A DNA stretch of 58,952 nucleotides from DATCDE01 sp038252405 (GCA_038252405.1 JBBSAJ010000014.1:1-58952), one strand, 5' to 3'; positions 31,443-39,729 are shown, numbered from the stretch's first letter. Notes: generated from the letters alone by a model not told the origin. Program-made: numbers and translations.

Positions 31443-33017
31443 TCAGGTACGGAACCGGGCGATCGACTGCCCGAGGTCCGCGGCCAGCCCGCTGAGCTGG
31501 GCCGCCGACGACGCCGCCTGCTGAGACCCCACGGCGGCCTGCCGGGAGACCTCGCTCACCTGGCCCATGGCCACCACCACCTGCTCGGAGGCCGACCGCT
31601 GCTGCTGGGTGGCGATCGAGATCTCCTTGGCCGCCATGGTGGTCTCCTCCACCAGCCTGGCGATGCGCTCCAGCGCGTCGACGGCGCCACGGGCCAGCAG
31701 GGCGCCCTGCGCCGCCTGCGCCACCCCGGCCCGGCTGGCACTGATCGTGGCGTCGGTGTCCGACCGGATCTGGGTGACCAGGGTCTGGATCCGACCGGCC
31801 GACTCCTGGGAGCGCTCGGCCAGCCGGCGCACCTCGGCGGCGACCACGGCGAACCCGCGGCCGTGCTCCCCCGCCCTGGCCGCCTCGATCGCGGCGTTCA
31901 GCGCGAGCAGGTTGGTCTGGTCGGCCAGCTCGTCGATGACCTGCAGGATCTGCCCGATCTGCCGGCTCTTCTCCCCCAGCTCGACCGCGGACCCCTCGAC
32001 GGCGCCCACCCGTACGGCCAGCTGGTCGATCGCCTCGACGCTGGCGTGCACGGCCTGGCGGCCCTCCTCGGCCGACCGCAGCGTCTCGGCCGCCACCTGG
32101 GCCACCCCGCGCGACGTCTCGGCGATCTGCGCCGCGGTCGCAGCGAGCTCCTCGATCGTGGACGTCGTCTCGGTCACCGCCCCGGACTGCTCCCCCGAGC
32201 CGGCCGACAGTGCCCGGGCCATGGCCAGCAGCTCACCGGCCGCGGACTCGATCTGCCGGCCACCGACGTGGATCCGGCCGACGAGGTCGCGCAGGCCCGC
32301 GCTGGTGTGCTCCAGGGAGGTGGCCAGCCCGGCCGTGTCGACGAACCGGGAGGAGTCGGTCGGCGTCGCCAGGTCGCCCCCGGCCAGCCGGGCCAGCGCC
32401 ACCGACAGGTCGTCGACCTCCTGGGCCAGCCGGCGTTCCCGGCTGGCCGCCTGGTGCTGGACCCGGAACAGCCCCACGTCGATGGTGTCGACGAGGACGC
32501 CGACGACGAGGGTGCTGAGCACCGCCGCCACACCGAACGGGATCCCGGTGCCGTGCCAGGTCGAGGTCAGCCAGCCCACGGCGGCGAGCGACCCGGCCAG
32601 CGCGGGGGCGAGCAGCCTGGCCACCAGGTCCGAGTAGACCCCCGTGGCGTAGGGCACGACGACGAGCGGAAGCATGACCGCAGGGCCGAGCATCCCGCCG
32701 GAGAAGGCCACCATGGCCAGCACCCCGCCCAGGAGCACGGCCGTCGAGGGGATGTCCCAACGGTCGGACTCGGCCATGGAATGGCCCCGCCGCAACGAGT
32801 GCCGGGCCAGCGTGACGGCCACCGCGGCGTTCGCCACCAGCAGCACCTCGACCCCGAGGACCCCCACCCACAGCACGTCGTGCGCCGAGACGTACCGAGC
32901 GGTCAGCCAGGCCAGCAGCGGAGCCAGCAGCACGGTCGCCAGGTGCGTGATCGTCGTCTCGATCGCCGAGACGCCCGAGTAAGGCACCAGGGCGTAGTCG
33001 ACGTCGTCTGCGAGCAT
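31443..33017 (-). CDS. methyl-accepting chemotaxis-type protein with membrane-embedded sensor region
   Basis: A 524-residue signalling protein. Six hydrophobic segments fill residues 20-180 with almost no outside loop, so input would come from within the membrane or the proton/electron state. A short linker leads to the methyl-accepting coiled coil (about 230-520), whose hairpin tip reads IDELADQTNLLALNAAIEAARAGEHGRGFAVVA, the CheA/CheW-binding region (ADQTNLLALNAAIEAARAGE is highly conserved). ATG 33017 has a GGGGGAT ribosome site. No che or flagellar gene is in the window, so it may serve a non-motility pathway or a distant array. Confidence 0.9.
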   Translation of the reverse strand: MLADDVDYALVPYSGVSAIETTITHLATVLLAPLLAWLTARYVSAHDVLWVGVLGVEVLLVANAAVAVTLARHSLRRGHSMAESDRWDIPSTAVLLGGVLAMVAFSGGMLGPAVMLPLVVVPYATGVYSDLVARLLAPALAGSLAAVGWLTSTWHGTGIPFGVAAVLSTLVVGVLVDTIDVGLFRVQHQAASRERRLAQEVDDLSVALARLAGGDLATPTDSSRFVDTAGLATSLEHTSAGLRDLVGRIHVGGRQIESAAGELLAMARALSAGSGEQSGAVTETTSTIEELAATAAQIAETSRGVAQVAAETLRSAEEGRQAVHASVEAIDQLAVRVGAVEGSAVELGEKSRQIGQILQVIDELADQTNLLALNAAIEAARAGEHGRGFAVVAAEVRRLAERSQESAGRIQTLVTQIRSDTDATISASRAGVAQAAQGALLARGAVDALERIARLVEETTMAAKEISIATQQQRSASEQVVVAMGQVSEVSRQAAVGSQQAASSAAQLSGLAADLGQSIARFRT

Positions 33018-33079
33018 GCATCCCCCAGGTTGGTGAATCCTCGAACGGTGGATCGGGTGACCGGCCGCTCACCTGTAGC

Positions 33080-33095
33080 CCGTTCGGGCGAACGG
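33080..33095. promoter_or_regulatory. palindrome CCGTTCG-GG-CGAACGG between divergent genes
   Basis: A perfect 7-bp inverted repeat around GG. The half-site CGAACGG recurs at 33042-33048, nearer the methyl-accepting gene. Position between two divergent starts suggests an operator; no partner regulator is obvious. Confidence 0.35.
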
Positions 33096-33125
33096 ACGAC
33101 GCCCGCGGGGCCGGGCCGGTGCGGC

Positions 33126-33131
33126 TAGGCT
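33126..33131 (+). promoter_or_regulatory. -10 box TAGGCT, probable leaderless start of the lipoprotein gene
   Basis: TAGGCT ends 6 nt before GTG 33138; identical hexamer and spacing to the box at 30941. Confidence 0.55.
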
Positions 33132-33137
33132 CGCCCG

Positions 33138-33506
33138 GTGCGGCAGCGCTGGGGGGTCGTCGGCGGCGCGGCCGCCGTCCTCGCCCTGGCCGGCTGCTCG
33201 AGCCCCAGCCTGGTGCCCGCCCCGACGCTCGGGGGGATCGGCGCAGCCGGCTCCGCCTGCCAGCACCTCCTGGACGCCACCGCGCAGTCGAACCAGGGCG
33301 ACACCCAGGGGCTGCAGACCGCCATGGACGCCGCCGCGCGGGCGGCCAGCGACGCGGCCCAGAGCGACCAGCGGTGGAAGCAGTTCGCCGCGGACGTCTA
33401 CGCGGTGGACCAGGGCGCCGCCAGCGCCGACCAGAGCAAGCACATCATCGCCGTGTGCGCCCAGCTGCAGAAGGACTCGTCGGTCTACGTGACCGCAACG
33501 CCTTAA
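33138..33506 (+). CDS. putative lipoprotein, hypothetical
   Basis: A 122-residue exported protein: basic start (RQRWG), hydrophobic helix VVGGAAAVLALAGCSS with the lipobox LAGC at about residue 20, then a mature helical part rich in Ala, Gln and Asp with two cysteines (near ACQHLLDA and AVCAQLQK) that could form a disulfide. No family recognised. It is anchored to the outer face of the membrane. Its TAA stop shares the four bases TTAA with the stop of the convergent polymerase gene (33503-33506). Confidence 0.75.
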   Translation: MRQRWGVVGGAAAVLALAGCSSPSLVPAPTLGGIGAAGSACQHLLDATAQSNQGDTQGLQTAMDAAARAASDAAQSDQRWKQFAADVYAVDQGAASADQSKHIIAVCAQLQKDSSVYVTATP

Positions 33507-34543
33507 CGCCCGGGCTGGTCCTCGGTGCGGGCCCGGGACGGCTGCACCCGCTTCGGCTCGCCCGGCATCTTCGGGTAGTTCGGCGGATAGGGCAGGTCCG
33601 TGAGTCCCCGCTCCCGCTCGTCCCGCTCGTACCACTCCAGCAGCGGCGTGATGTCGTGCGCGACGTCGTCGATGGAGGCGTGCAGGTCCCCCAGCTCGGC
33701 GAACCGGCCCGGCATCGTGACGACGGAGAAGTCCTCGGCCTCGACGTCTGGTAGCTCGGCCCAGGTGACCGGCGCGGAGACCAGACCGTCCGCGCGGCGC
33801 CGGGCGCTGTAGGCGCTGGCGATCGTCCGGTCCCGGGCGTTCTGGTTGTAGTCGACGAACACCTGCGCCCCCCGCTCCTCCTTCCACCAGCGGGTCGTGA
33901 CCTCCAGGGGCGCCCGGCGCTCCACCTCGCGGGCGAACCCGATGGCGGCCTGCCGCACCTGGGTGAACGTCCACCGCGGCTGGATCCGCACGTAGACGTG
34001 CACCCCACGGTTGCCGGACGTCTTCGGGAAGCCGACCCAGCCGAGCTCGTCGAGGATCGGGTGCACGAGGTCCGCAGCCACCCGGCGGGCGTCGGCGAAG
34101 CCGGTGCCCGGCTGCGGGTCCAGGTCGATGCGCAGCTCGTCGGGATGGTCGACGTCCGTGCACCGGGCGTGCCAGGGGTGGAACGTGACGGTCCCGAGGT
34201 TGGCCCCCCAGGCCACGGCGGCGACCTCCTCCACCCGCAGCGCGTCCGCGTGCCGGCCGGACGGGAAGCTCACCCGGCAGGTCGGGATCCAGTCCGGCGC
34301 GTGGGTGGGCAGCCGCTTCTGGTAGATCTCCTCCCCCGTGACGCCGTCCGGGAACCGCTGCAGGTAGGTGGGGCGGGAGCGCAGCCCGCGCAGCACCCCT
34401 TCACCGACGGACAGGTAGTACTCGACGAGGTGCCGCTTGGTACCGGCCGCCTCGCCCAGCTGTGGGAAGTAGACCTTGTCCGGGTTGCTCACCCGAACCG
34501 TCCGCTGCCCGACCTGGAGCTCGACGGCGGGGGTCGCTGCCAT
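33503..34543 (-). CDS. stand-alone LigD-type polymerase/primase domain protein
   Basis: A 346-residue archaeo-eukaryotic-primase-fold polymerase like the PolDom of LigD, which fills gaps with NTPs during end joining. It opens with VRVSNPDKVYFPQLGE, then GTVTFHPWHAR, metal-binding DELRIDLDPQPGTGF, FPKTSGNRGVHVYVRI, and the later acidic motif VFVDYNQNARDRTIASAYS. No ligase or nuclease domain is attached; LigC is encoded nearby. ATG 34543 sits 6 nt behind TAGCGT and that box is enclosed by an inverted repeat. It is divergent from msrB across 61 bp. Confidence 0.92.
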   Translation of the reverse strand: MAATPAVELQVGQRTVRVSNPDKVYFPQLGEAAGTKRHLVEYYLSVGEGVLRGLRSRPTYLQRFPDGVTGEEIYQKRLPTHAPDWIPTCRVSFPSGRHADALRVEEVAAVAWGANLGTVTFHPWHARCTDVDHPDELRIDLDPQPGTGFADARRVAADLVHPILDELGWVGFPKTSGNRGVHVYVRIQPRWTFTQVRQAAIGFAREVERRAPLEVTTRWWKEERGAQVFVDYNQNARDRTIASAYSARRRADGLVSAPVTWAELPDVEAEDFSVVTMPGRFAELGDLHASIDDVAHDITPLLEWYERDERERGLTDLPYPPNYPKMPGEPKRVQPSRARTEDQPGR

Positions 34544-34561
34544 CCCCGGACGCTACCGGGG
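34544..34561. promoter_or_regulatory. inverted repeat enclosing the -10 box of the LigD-polymerase gene
   Basis: CCCCGG-ACGCTA-CCGGGG: a perfect 6-bp repeat whose 6-nt centre is exactly the minus-strand -10 box TAGCGT (34550-34555). The gene begins at 34543. A dimeric repressor here would occlude the promoter; alternatively the symmetry is chance. Confidence 0.4.
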
Positions 34562-34592
34562 ACTCCACGAGGTGGCGAGCCCGACTTCGTCG

Positions 34593-34598
34593 TACTGT
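34593..34598 (+). promoter_or_regulatory. -10 box TACTGT, probable leaderless start of msrB
   Basis: TACTGT ends 6 nt before ATG 34605. Confidence 0.55.
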
Positions 34599-34604
34599 CG
34601 GTCC

Positions 34605-35018
34605 ATGTCGCACCGCGTGGAGAAGTCCGAACAGGAGTGGCGCCACCAGCTGACCCGCGAGGAGTACCGGGTGCTGCGGGAGGCCGCGACCGAGCGCGCG
34701 TTCACCGGCGAGTACGTCGAGACGGACACCATCGGCGTCTACGCCTGCCGCGCCTGCGGGGCCGAGCTGTTCCGCTCGGACGCGAAGTTCGAGAGCCACT
34801 GTGGCTGGCCGTCGTTCTACCAGCCGACCGAAACGGACGCCGTCGAGCTCGTCGAGGACCACTCGCTGGGGATGGACCGGGTCGAGGCGCGCTGCGCGAG
34901 CTGCGGCAGCCACCTCGGCCACGTCTTCCAGGGCGAGGGCTACCCGGTGCCGACCGACCAGCGGTGGTGCATCAACTCGGTCAGCCTGCGGCTGGTCCCC
35001 AAGGACCCGTCCGCCTGA
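34605..35018 (+). CDS. msrB: peptide-methionine (R)-S-oxide reductase
   Basis: Repairs methionine-R-sulfoxide in proteins. The 137-residue protein has two structural zinc pairs (CRAC and CASC), the substrate motif FESHCGWPSFYQP, HLGHVFQG, and the catalytic Cys in RWCINSVSL. No signal peptide, so cytoplasmic. The open frame extends upstream to 34476, but ATG 34605 starts the normal SHRVEKSEQEWRHQLT region and has a leaderless promoter. Three bases separate its stop from that of the convergent GlcD-type gene. Confidence 0.95.
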   Translation: MSHRVEKSEQEWRHQLTREEYRVLREAATERAFTGEYVETDTIGVYACRACGAELFRSDAKFESHCGWPSFYQPTETDAVELVEDHSLGMDRVEARCASCGSHLGHVFQGEGYPVPTDQRWCINSVSLRLVPKDPSA

Positions 35019-35021
35019 CCA

Positions 35022-36413
35022 TCAGCGCAGCGGCAGCGCCTTGCCGGGATTGAGGATCCCGGCCGGGTCCCAGGCCCGCTTCACCGCGTGGTGCAGCGAG
35101 ACCGCGGCATCGTCCAGCTCGTCGTCCAGGCGACGCCGCTTCATCAGCCCCACCCCGTGCTCCCCGGTCACCGTGCCGCCCAGATCGAGGGCCAGCACGA
35201 GCAGGTCGTCGAAGGCCAGCAGCGCCCGCTGCGCGGCCTCCTCATCGCCGCGCGGGTAGATCACCGTCGGGTGCAGGTTGCCGTCGCCGGCATGCCCGAA
35301 CGTGCCGATGGTCAGCCCGCGGCGGTCGGCGACGTCCTCGATCCGGGCGATCGCCTCGGCCAGCCGGGACCGGGGCACCGCGATGTCGTCCAGCAGCCAG
35401 TCGCCGAGCCGCTCCAGCGCGTGGATCGCCATCCGGCGCGCGCCGAGCAGCTGCTCGGCCTCCACCGGGTCGGTCGAGCGGTGCCCCTCGACGGCGCCGG
35501 CCGACTCGCAGGCGGCCAGGATGGCGTCGGCCTCGGCCTCGCCAGCCGCTCCGGGCAGGTCGCTTTGGGCCAGCAGCAGGGCGGCCGCGTCGGTGTTCAG
35601 CCCCATCGGCTGATACCGCTCCACCGCGCGCACCGTGGTCCGGTCCATGAGCTCGAGCAGGGACGGCGTGGTCGTGGCCAGGATGGCCTGGACGGCTCGT
35701 CCCGCGGCCACCACGTCGTCGAACAGCGCCGCCACCGTCGTGGGCGGGGGTGGGAGCGGCCGCAGCCGCAGCCGTGCCTGCGTGACGACGCCGAGGGTGC
35801 CCTCGCTGCCCACCATCAGCCCGAGCAGGTCGTAGCCGGCCACGCCCTTGACGCTGCGCCGCCCCAGGTGGGTGACCCGGCCGTCGGCCAGCACCACCTC
35901 CAGGCCCAGCACCGAGTCGCGGGTCACCCCGTACTTCACGCAGCACAGCCCACCGGCGTTGGTGTTGACGTTGCCGCCGATCGAGCAGAAGTCCTTCGAC
36001 GCCGGGTCCGGCGCGTACCAGAGCCCGTACGGCCGGACGTGGTCCCGCAGCTGAGTGTTGAGCACGCCCGGCTGCACGTCGGCGAACCCGTCGTGCTCGT
36101 GCACCCGGGTGACCTCGTCCATCTTCTCCAGGCTCAGCACGATCCCGCCGTCCACGGCGTTCGACCCGCCAGCCAGGCCGGAGCCGGCACCCCGGGGCAC
36201 CACCGGCACCCGCCGGGCGTGGGCGGCCCGCAGCACGGTCTGCACCTGACCGGTGCTGCGGGCGAAGACGACCGCGAGCGGCTGCCCGGACGGCGTCCCG
36301 GTGGAGCGGTCGCGGCTGTAGGAGGGCAGCCGGTCCGGGTCGGTCACCACGGCGCCGTCCGGCAGGACGTTCCCGAGCAGCTCGACGAGGTCGGATGACG
36401 CTGTGAGGTCCAC
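35022..36413 (-). CDS. FAD-linked oxidase, glycolate/D-lactate dehydrogenase (GlcD) type
   Basis: A 463-residue flavoprotein of the VAO/PCMH family oxidising a 2-hydroxy acid. FAD-binding: VVPRGAGSGLAGGSNAVDGG and CSIGGNVNTNAGGLCCVKYG; the second lobe ends with TVTGEHGVGLMKRRRL, where the His binds the substrate carboxylate region. No iron-sulfur partner (GlcF) or GlcE gene is adjacent, so it may act alone like D-lactate dehydrogenases. GTG 36413 lies 6 nt behind TAGGTT, a leaderless geometry. Substrate not fixed by the sequence. Confidence 0.88.
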   Translation of the reverse strand: MDLTASSDLVELLGNVLPDGAVVTDPDRLPSYSRDRSTGTPSGQPLAVVFARSTGQVQTVLRAAHARRVPVVPRGAGSGLAGGSNAVDGGIVLSLEKMDEVTRVHEHDGFADVQPGVLNTQLRDHVRPYGLWYAPDPASKDFCSIGGNVNTNAGGLCCVKYGVTRDSVLGLEVVLADGRVTHLGRRSVKGVAGYDLLGLMVGSEGTLGVVTQARLRLRPLPPPPTTVAALFDDVVAAGRAVQAILATTTPSLLELMDRTTVRAVERYQPMGLNTDAAALLLAQSDLPGAAGEAEADAILAACESAGAVEGHRSTDPVEAEQLLGARRMAIHALERLGDWLLDDIAVPRSRLAEAIARIEDVADRRGLTIGTFGHAGDGNLHPTVIYPRGDEEAAQRALLAFDDLLVLALDLGGTVTGEHGVGLMKRRRLDDELDDAAVSLHHAVKRAWDPAGILNPGKALPLR

Positions 36414-36419
36414 CCGAGG

Positions 36420-36425
36420 AACCTA
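36420..36425 (-). promoter_or_regulatory. -10 box TAGGTT, probable leaderless start of the GlcD-type gene
   Basis: TAGGTT on the minus strand ends 6 nt before GTG 36413. Confidence 0.5.
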
Positions 36426-36450
36426 GCGCGGCCCCGTCCAGCCGCGCCGG

Positions 36451-37116
36451 TCAGCCGCTGGGGACCAGAACCGCCCGGCGGATCACGGCCAGCGCCGCCC
36501 CGGCGGTCTCGACCGTCTGGGGGGGCTCGGCCGCCGGCATCAGGCCGGCCCACACCGCCTCGACCGAGTGGTGCAGCCGGTACTGGCGTGGGGCCGCACC
36601 GAGGGCGCCCGGGACGGTGTTCTCCAGGAACCCGGCCGAGAACACCAGCAGCAGCTGGCCGGGGTCGAGGGTACCCGTGACGAGGCCGTCCGCCCCTGGC
36701 GTGAGCGCGACGACGTCACCGGCGTCATGGGCCACGGCCGGTGCCGGGGACGCGAGCAGGCGGGCGGTCACCCGGCCGTCGGGGAACAGGTCGACCAGCG
36801 TGGCCGAGAAGCCGGCCAACGGGTCGCTGCGCCGGACGGTCCGGTCGAGCAGCTCGGCCACCCCGCTGAGCGGGGCGGCCGCGCGCGTCTCGCGCAGCAC
36901 CAGCCGCGGCAGCAGGTCGGACAGCTCCCGCCGCACGGCGGGCCGGGCGGCCACCTCGCCGACGACCATCCGGAGCCGGTCGTGGGAGCGGGCCGTGAGC
37001 GCGATGCCCCCGTGGACACCACCGCCGCAGCCGTCCCACGGCGCGAGCGGGCCGGAGGCGTGCAGCCGCAGGCTGGTGTCGAGCGGCGCGGTGCTCAGCG
37101 CCGGCGCGGTGCTCAT
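36451..37116 (-). CDS. degenerate SpoIIE/PP2C-like protein
   Basis: A 221-residue protein whose order of segments follows the SpoIIE phosphatase fold: RLRMVVGEVAARPAVRREL (place of GDVSGHG), a helix with SGVAELLDRTV, FSATLVDLFPDGRVTARLLASPAP (place of the NAGHPP strand), and LDPGQLLLVFSAGFLE (place of GDxLLLYTDGLTE). The metal-binding Asp residues are replaced: GD is GE and TDG is SAG. It is therefore probably not an active Mn phosphatase but a binding or regulatory relative. It starts 1 nt after the stop of a STAS antagonist gene, so the two act together. Recognition is by pattern and would need a profile search. Confidence 0.6.
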   Translation of the reverse strand: MSTAPALSTAPLDTSLRLHASGPLAPWDGCGGGVHGGIALTARSHDRLRMVVGEVAARPAVRRELSDLLPRLVLRETRAAAPLSGVAELLDRTVRRSDPLAGFSATLVDLFPDGRVTARLLASPAPAVAHDAGDVVALTPGADGLVTGTLDPGQLLLVFSAGFLENTVPGALGAAPRQYRLHHSVEAVWAGLMPAAEPPQTVETAGAALAVIRRAVLVPSG

Positions 37117-37117
37117 G

Positions 37118-37462
37118 TCAGGAGACGGCAGCCGACAGGCCGGCCGGGGCCGACGGCTCTATCTGCAGCACCCGCCACAGGCCGGTCCGGTGCAGCAGCT
37201 CCAGGGTGCGCCGGTTGGGACGGCGCAGCACCACCCCGCCCCCACGGACCCGGCAGGCCCGGTGCGTCCACAGCAGCGCGGCCACCGCCGTCGACGACAG
37301 CTGCTCCACCTGCGACACGTCCACGATCAGCACCCGGGCGCCAGCGAGCACCAGGTCGTGCAGCTCCCAGCGCAGGGTCGCGACCCCGTCCGCAACCATG
37401 TCGTCGGTCAGCTCGAGGACAGCCTCGTCGGTGATGCCGTCGAAGCGCGGAGCGCTCTGCAT
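37118..37462 (-). CDS. STAS domain anti-sigma factor antagonist
   Basis: A 114-residue single STAS domain. Strand LAGARVLIVDVSQVEQLSSTAVAALLW corresponds to the SpoIIAA switch region, with the phosphorylatable Ser in LSSTA at the helix N-cap. The N-terminal strand is degenerate (FDGITDEAVLELTDDM). Such proteins bind and sequester a serine-kinase anti-sigma factor when unphosphorylated. ATG 37462 has GGGAGGA. The next gene is a SpoIIE-like protein, the usual dephosphorylating partner, but that one looks catalytically dead. No anti-sigma kinase or sigma gene is in the window. Confidence 0.8.
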   Translation of the reverse strand: MQSAPRFDGITDEAVLELTDDMVADGVATLRWELHDLVLAGARVLIVDVSQVEQLSSTAVAALLWTHRACRVRGGGVVLRRPNRRTLELLHRTGLWRVLQIEPSAPAGLSAAVS

Positions 37463-37642
37463 GGTTCCTCCCGTTGCGAGTCAAACCGGTGGGTCCGGTC
37501 CCGGTGGCCACCGAACCCTGCATCCCACCCTGCCCCGGACAGGTGACAGTCGAACCTCCCGTCTCGTTGCGGTTTCATGACGGGCCGCACCCGCGGGCGC
37601 GGGGGACGCCGAGGACGGGTCGACTCCTGGCAGCATGGAGGG

Positions 37643-38356
37643 GTGTCTGGACCACGCCTGCTCGTCGTCGAGGACGACGACCACATCCGAGCCGCCCTGC
37701 GGCTGGCCCTCGAGGACGAGGGCTACGAGGTCGTCGAGGCGGCCAGCGGGGAGGACGGACTGGTGGTGGCCGGGCAGACCCCGGCCGACGTCATGCTCGT
37801 CGACCTCATGCTCGGCGGCATGGACGGGTTCAGCTTCATCCGGGAGATCCGCCGGTCCAGCGACGTCCCGATCGTCGTGGTGAGCGCCCGCGCCGACACC
37901 CACGACATCGTGGCCGGGCTGGAGGCGGGCGCCGACGACTACGTGACCAAGCCGTTCCAGGTCAAGGAGATCAGCGCCCGGCTGCGGGCCCTGCTGCGCC
38001 GCGCGCGGGGCGGTGCCGATCCTGGCGGGGACGACGAGGTCGTCATCGACCCGGGGTCGGGTGACCACCCGGCGCTCGTGCTGGCCCCGGGGCGCGGCGC
38101 CCTGCTGCGCGGCGGCGAGGAGGTGCACCTCACCCTCACCGAGTTCCGGCTGCTGTGCGAGCTCGCCGCCGCGCCGGGACGCGTGTTCAGCCGGGCCAGC
38201 CTGCTCGAACGCGTGTGGGACCGCGGCTTCTTCGGCGACGAACGGATCGTCGACGTCCACGTCCGGCGGCTGCGCACCAAGATGGAGCCCGACCCGGGCA
38301 ACCCCCGCTTCGTCATGACGGTGCGCGGGCTCGGATACCGGCTCGACCGGGCGTGA
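37643..38356 (+). CDS. OmpR/PhoB-type response regulator
   Basis: A 237-residue two-component regulator. Receiver: acidic pocket VVEDDDH, phospho-acceptor Asp in VMLVDLMLGGMDG, switch Ser in VVVSARAD, Lys in YVTKPFQ. C-terminal winged helix with LTLTEFRLLCELAAAPG and DVHVRRLRTKM. GTG 37643 is chosen since the sequence before it is Arg-rich shadow and GGAGGG lies just upstream, although closer than ideal. Its TGA overlaps the kinase GTG. The trio with kinase and GerMN lipoprotein resembles MtrA-MtrB-LpqB in order. Confidence 0.92.
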   Translation: MSGPRLLVVEDDDHIRAALRLALEDEGYEVVEAASGEDGLVVAGQTPADVMLVDLMLGGMDGFSFIREIRRSSDVPIVVVSARADTHDIVAGLEAGADDYVTKPFQVKEISARLRALLRRARGGADPGGDDEVVIDPGSGDHPALVLAPGRGALLRGGEEVHLTLTEFRLLCELAAAPGRVFSRASLLERVWDRGFFGDERIVDVHVRRLRTKMEPDPGNPRFVMTVRGLGYRLDRA

Positions 38357-39729
38357 CCGACCCCCGCTGGCACCTGCGCAGGCCCCGGGGCCTGCGGGAC
38401 CGGGTCACGCTCGCGTTCAGCCTCGCCGCGTTCCTGATCTCCGTGGTGCTCGCCGGGTCCACCTACCTCGCGGCCCGCACGATCCTCATCGACCAGCGGG
38501 AGCGGACGGCGACCCGGCAGGCGTACGTCGACGCGAACTTCGTGCGGGACCGGCTGACCGGATCGGAGGCGACGGTCCCCGACGTGCTGGCCGCGCTGAA
38601 CCCGCCGAGCCAGTCGTTCGCCCTGATCAACAGCTCCGGCCAGTGGTTCACGTCGGCGCTGGCCATCGGCCCGGAGGCGCTGCCCAGCGCCCTGCGGGAC
38701 CTCGTGCAAGCCGGCACGCCGGCGCACCAGCGCACCAACGTCGGGAGTGTGCCGGCCTTCGTCATCGGGGTGCCCATCCCGAGCGTCGGCGCCGACTACT
38801 ACGAGGTGTCGCAGCTGACCGAGCTGGACACGGCGCTGCGGGTGCTCAGCGGCGTCCTGCTGCTCGCAGCCGCCGTGACCACCGGGCTCGGGACCTTCCT
38901 GGGCCGTCGGCTCAGCCGGCTGGCCCTGCAACCCCTCGACGCGGTGGCCGGAACCGCAGCCGAGATCGCCTCCGGGGGCCTGGACACCCGGCTGCCGCCG
39001 ACCGACGACCCCGACCTGGCCACCATCGTCGGCTCGTTCAACAGCATGGTCGACGCGCTGCAGCAGCGCATCGAGCGGGAGGCCCGGTTCGTGGGCGACG
39101 TGAGCCACGAGCTGCGGTCGCCGCTGACCACCTTGGTCACCTCGGTTGACGTCCTGCAGGGGCGCAGGGACGAGCTGCCCGAGCGGTCGCAGCGCGCCCT
39201 GGACCTCGTGCACGCCGAGCTGGACCGGTTTCGCCGGACCTTGGACGACCTGCTCGAGCTGGCCCGTTCCGAGGCGGGGCTGGACGACAAGGAGCTGGGG
39301 CTGGTGTCCCTCGACGAGCTGGTCCGACAGACACTGCTGGGCAGCGGCCGCTCGACCGACCTGCTGCAGGTGGTGTCGCCGGTGGTGGTGCACGCCGACA
39401 AGCGTCGGCTGGAGCGGGCGGTGCTCAACCTGCTGGACAACGCCGACCGGCACGGCGACGGGGTGGTCGCCGTCTCGGTGCGGACCTCCGGCGCCCGGGC
39501 GCTGGTGCTGGTCGATGACGCGGGCGCGGGGGTTCCGGCCGAGGAACGGGAGCGGATCTTCGAGCGCTTCGCCAGGAGTCCGGGGGGGACCCGGAAGTCG
39601 CCGGGGGCCGGTCTCGGGCTGGCGCTGGTCGACGAGACCGCACGGCTGCACGGCGGCGCGGTCCGGTGCGTGGACCGGCCGGGCGGGGGCGCCCGGTTCG
39701 TGCTGTCCCTGCCGAGGGCGGTCCGGTGA
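38353..39729 (+). CDS. sensor histidine kinase
   Basis: A 458-residue membrane kinase. TM1 about 20-42, an extracytoplasmic domain of about 110 residues, TM2 about 160-182, HAMP with LALQPLDAVAGTAAEIASGG, phospho-acceptor His in VGDVSHELRSPLTTL, N box LNLLDNADRHGDG, G1 VDDAGAGVP, F box ERIFERF and G2 GAGLGLAL. All catalytic motifs are intact. Starts at GTG 38353 overlapping the regulator stop, and its own TGA overlaps the lipoprotein GTG, so three proteins are made in a coupled way. Signal unknown. Confidence 0.93.
   Translation: MTDPRWHLRRPRGLRDRVTLAFSLAAFLISVVLAGSTYLAARTILIDQRERTATRQAYVDANFVRDRLTGSEATVPDVLAALNPPSQSFALINSSGQWFTSALAIGPEALPSALRDLVQAGTPAHQRTNVGSVPAFVIGVPIPSVGADYYEVSQLTELDTALRVLSGVLLLAAAVTTGLGTFLGRRLSRLALQPLDAVAGTAAEIASGGLDTRLPPTDDPDLATIVGSFNSMVDALQQRIEREARFVGDVSHELRSPLTTLVTSVDVLQGRRDELPERSQRALDLVHAELDRFRRTLDDLLELARSEAGLDDKELGLVSLDELVRQTLLGSGRSTDLLQVVSPVVVHADKRRLERAVLNLLDNADRHGDGVVAVSVRTSGARALVLVDDAGAGVPAEERERIFERFARSPGGTRKSPGAGLGLALVDETARLHGGAVRCVDRPGGGARFVLSLPRAVR

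Noticed and set aside
33503..33506. Two convergent TAA stops sharing TTAA
   Set aside because: Real, but such overlaps are common in compact genomes and need no special explanation.
37577..37642. Longer N-terminus of the response regulator from ATG 37577
   Set aside because: The added 22 residues are Arg/Gly-rich, and receiver domains normally begin directly with the strand found after GTG 37643.
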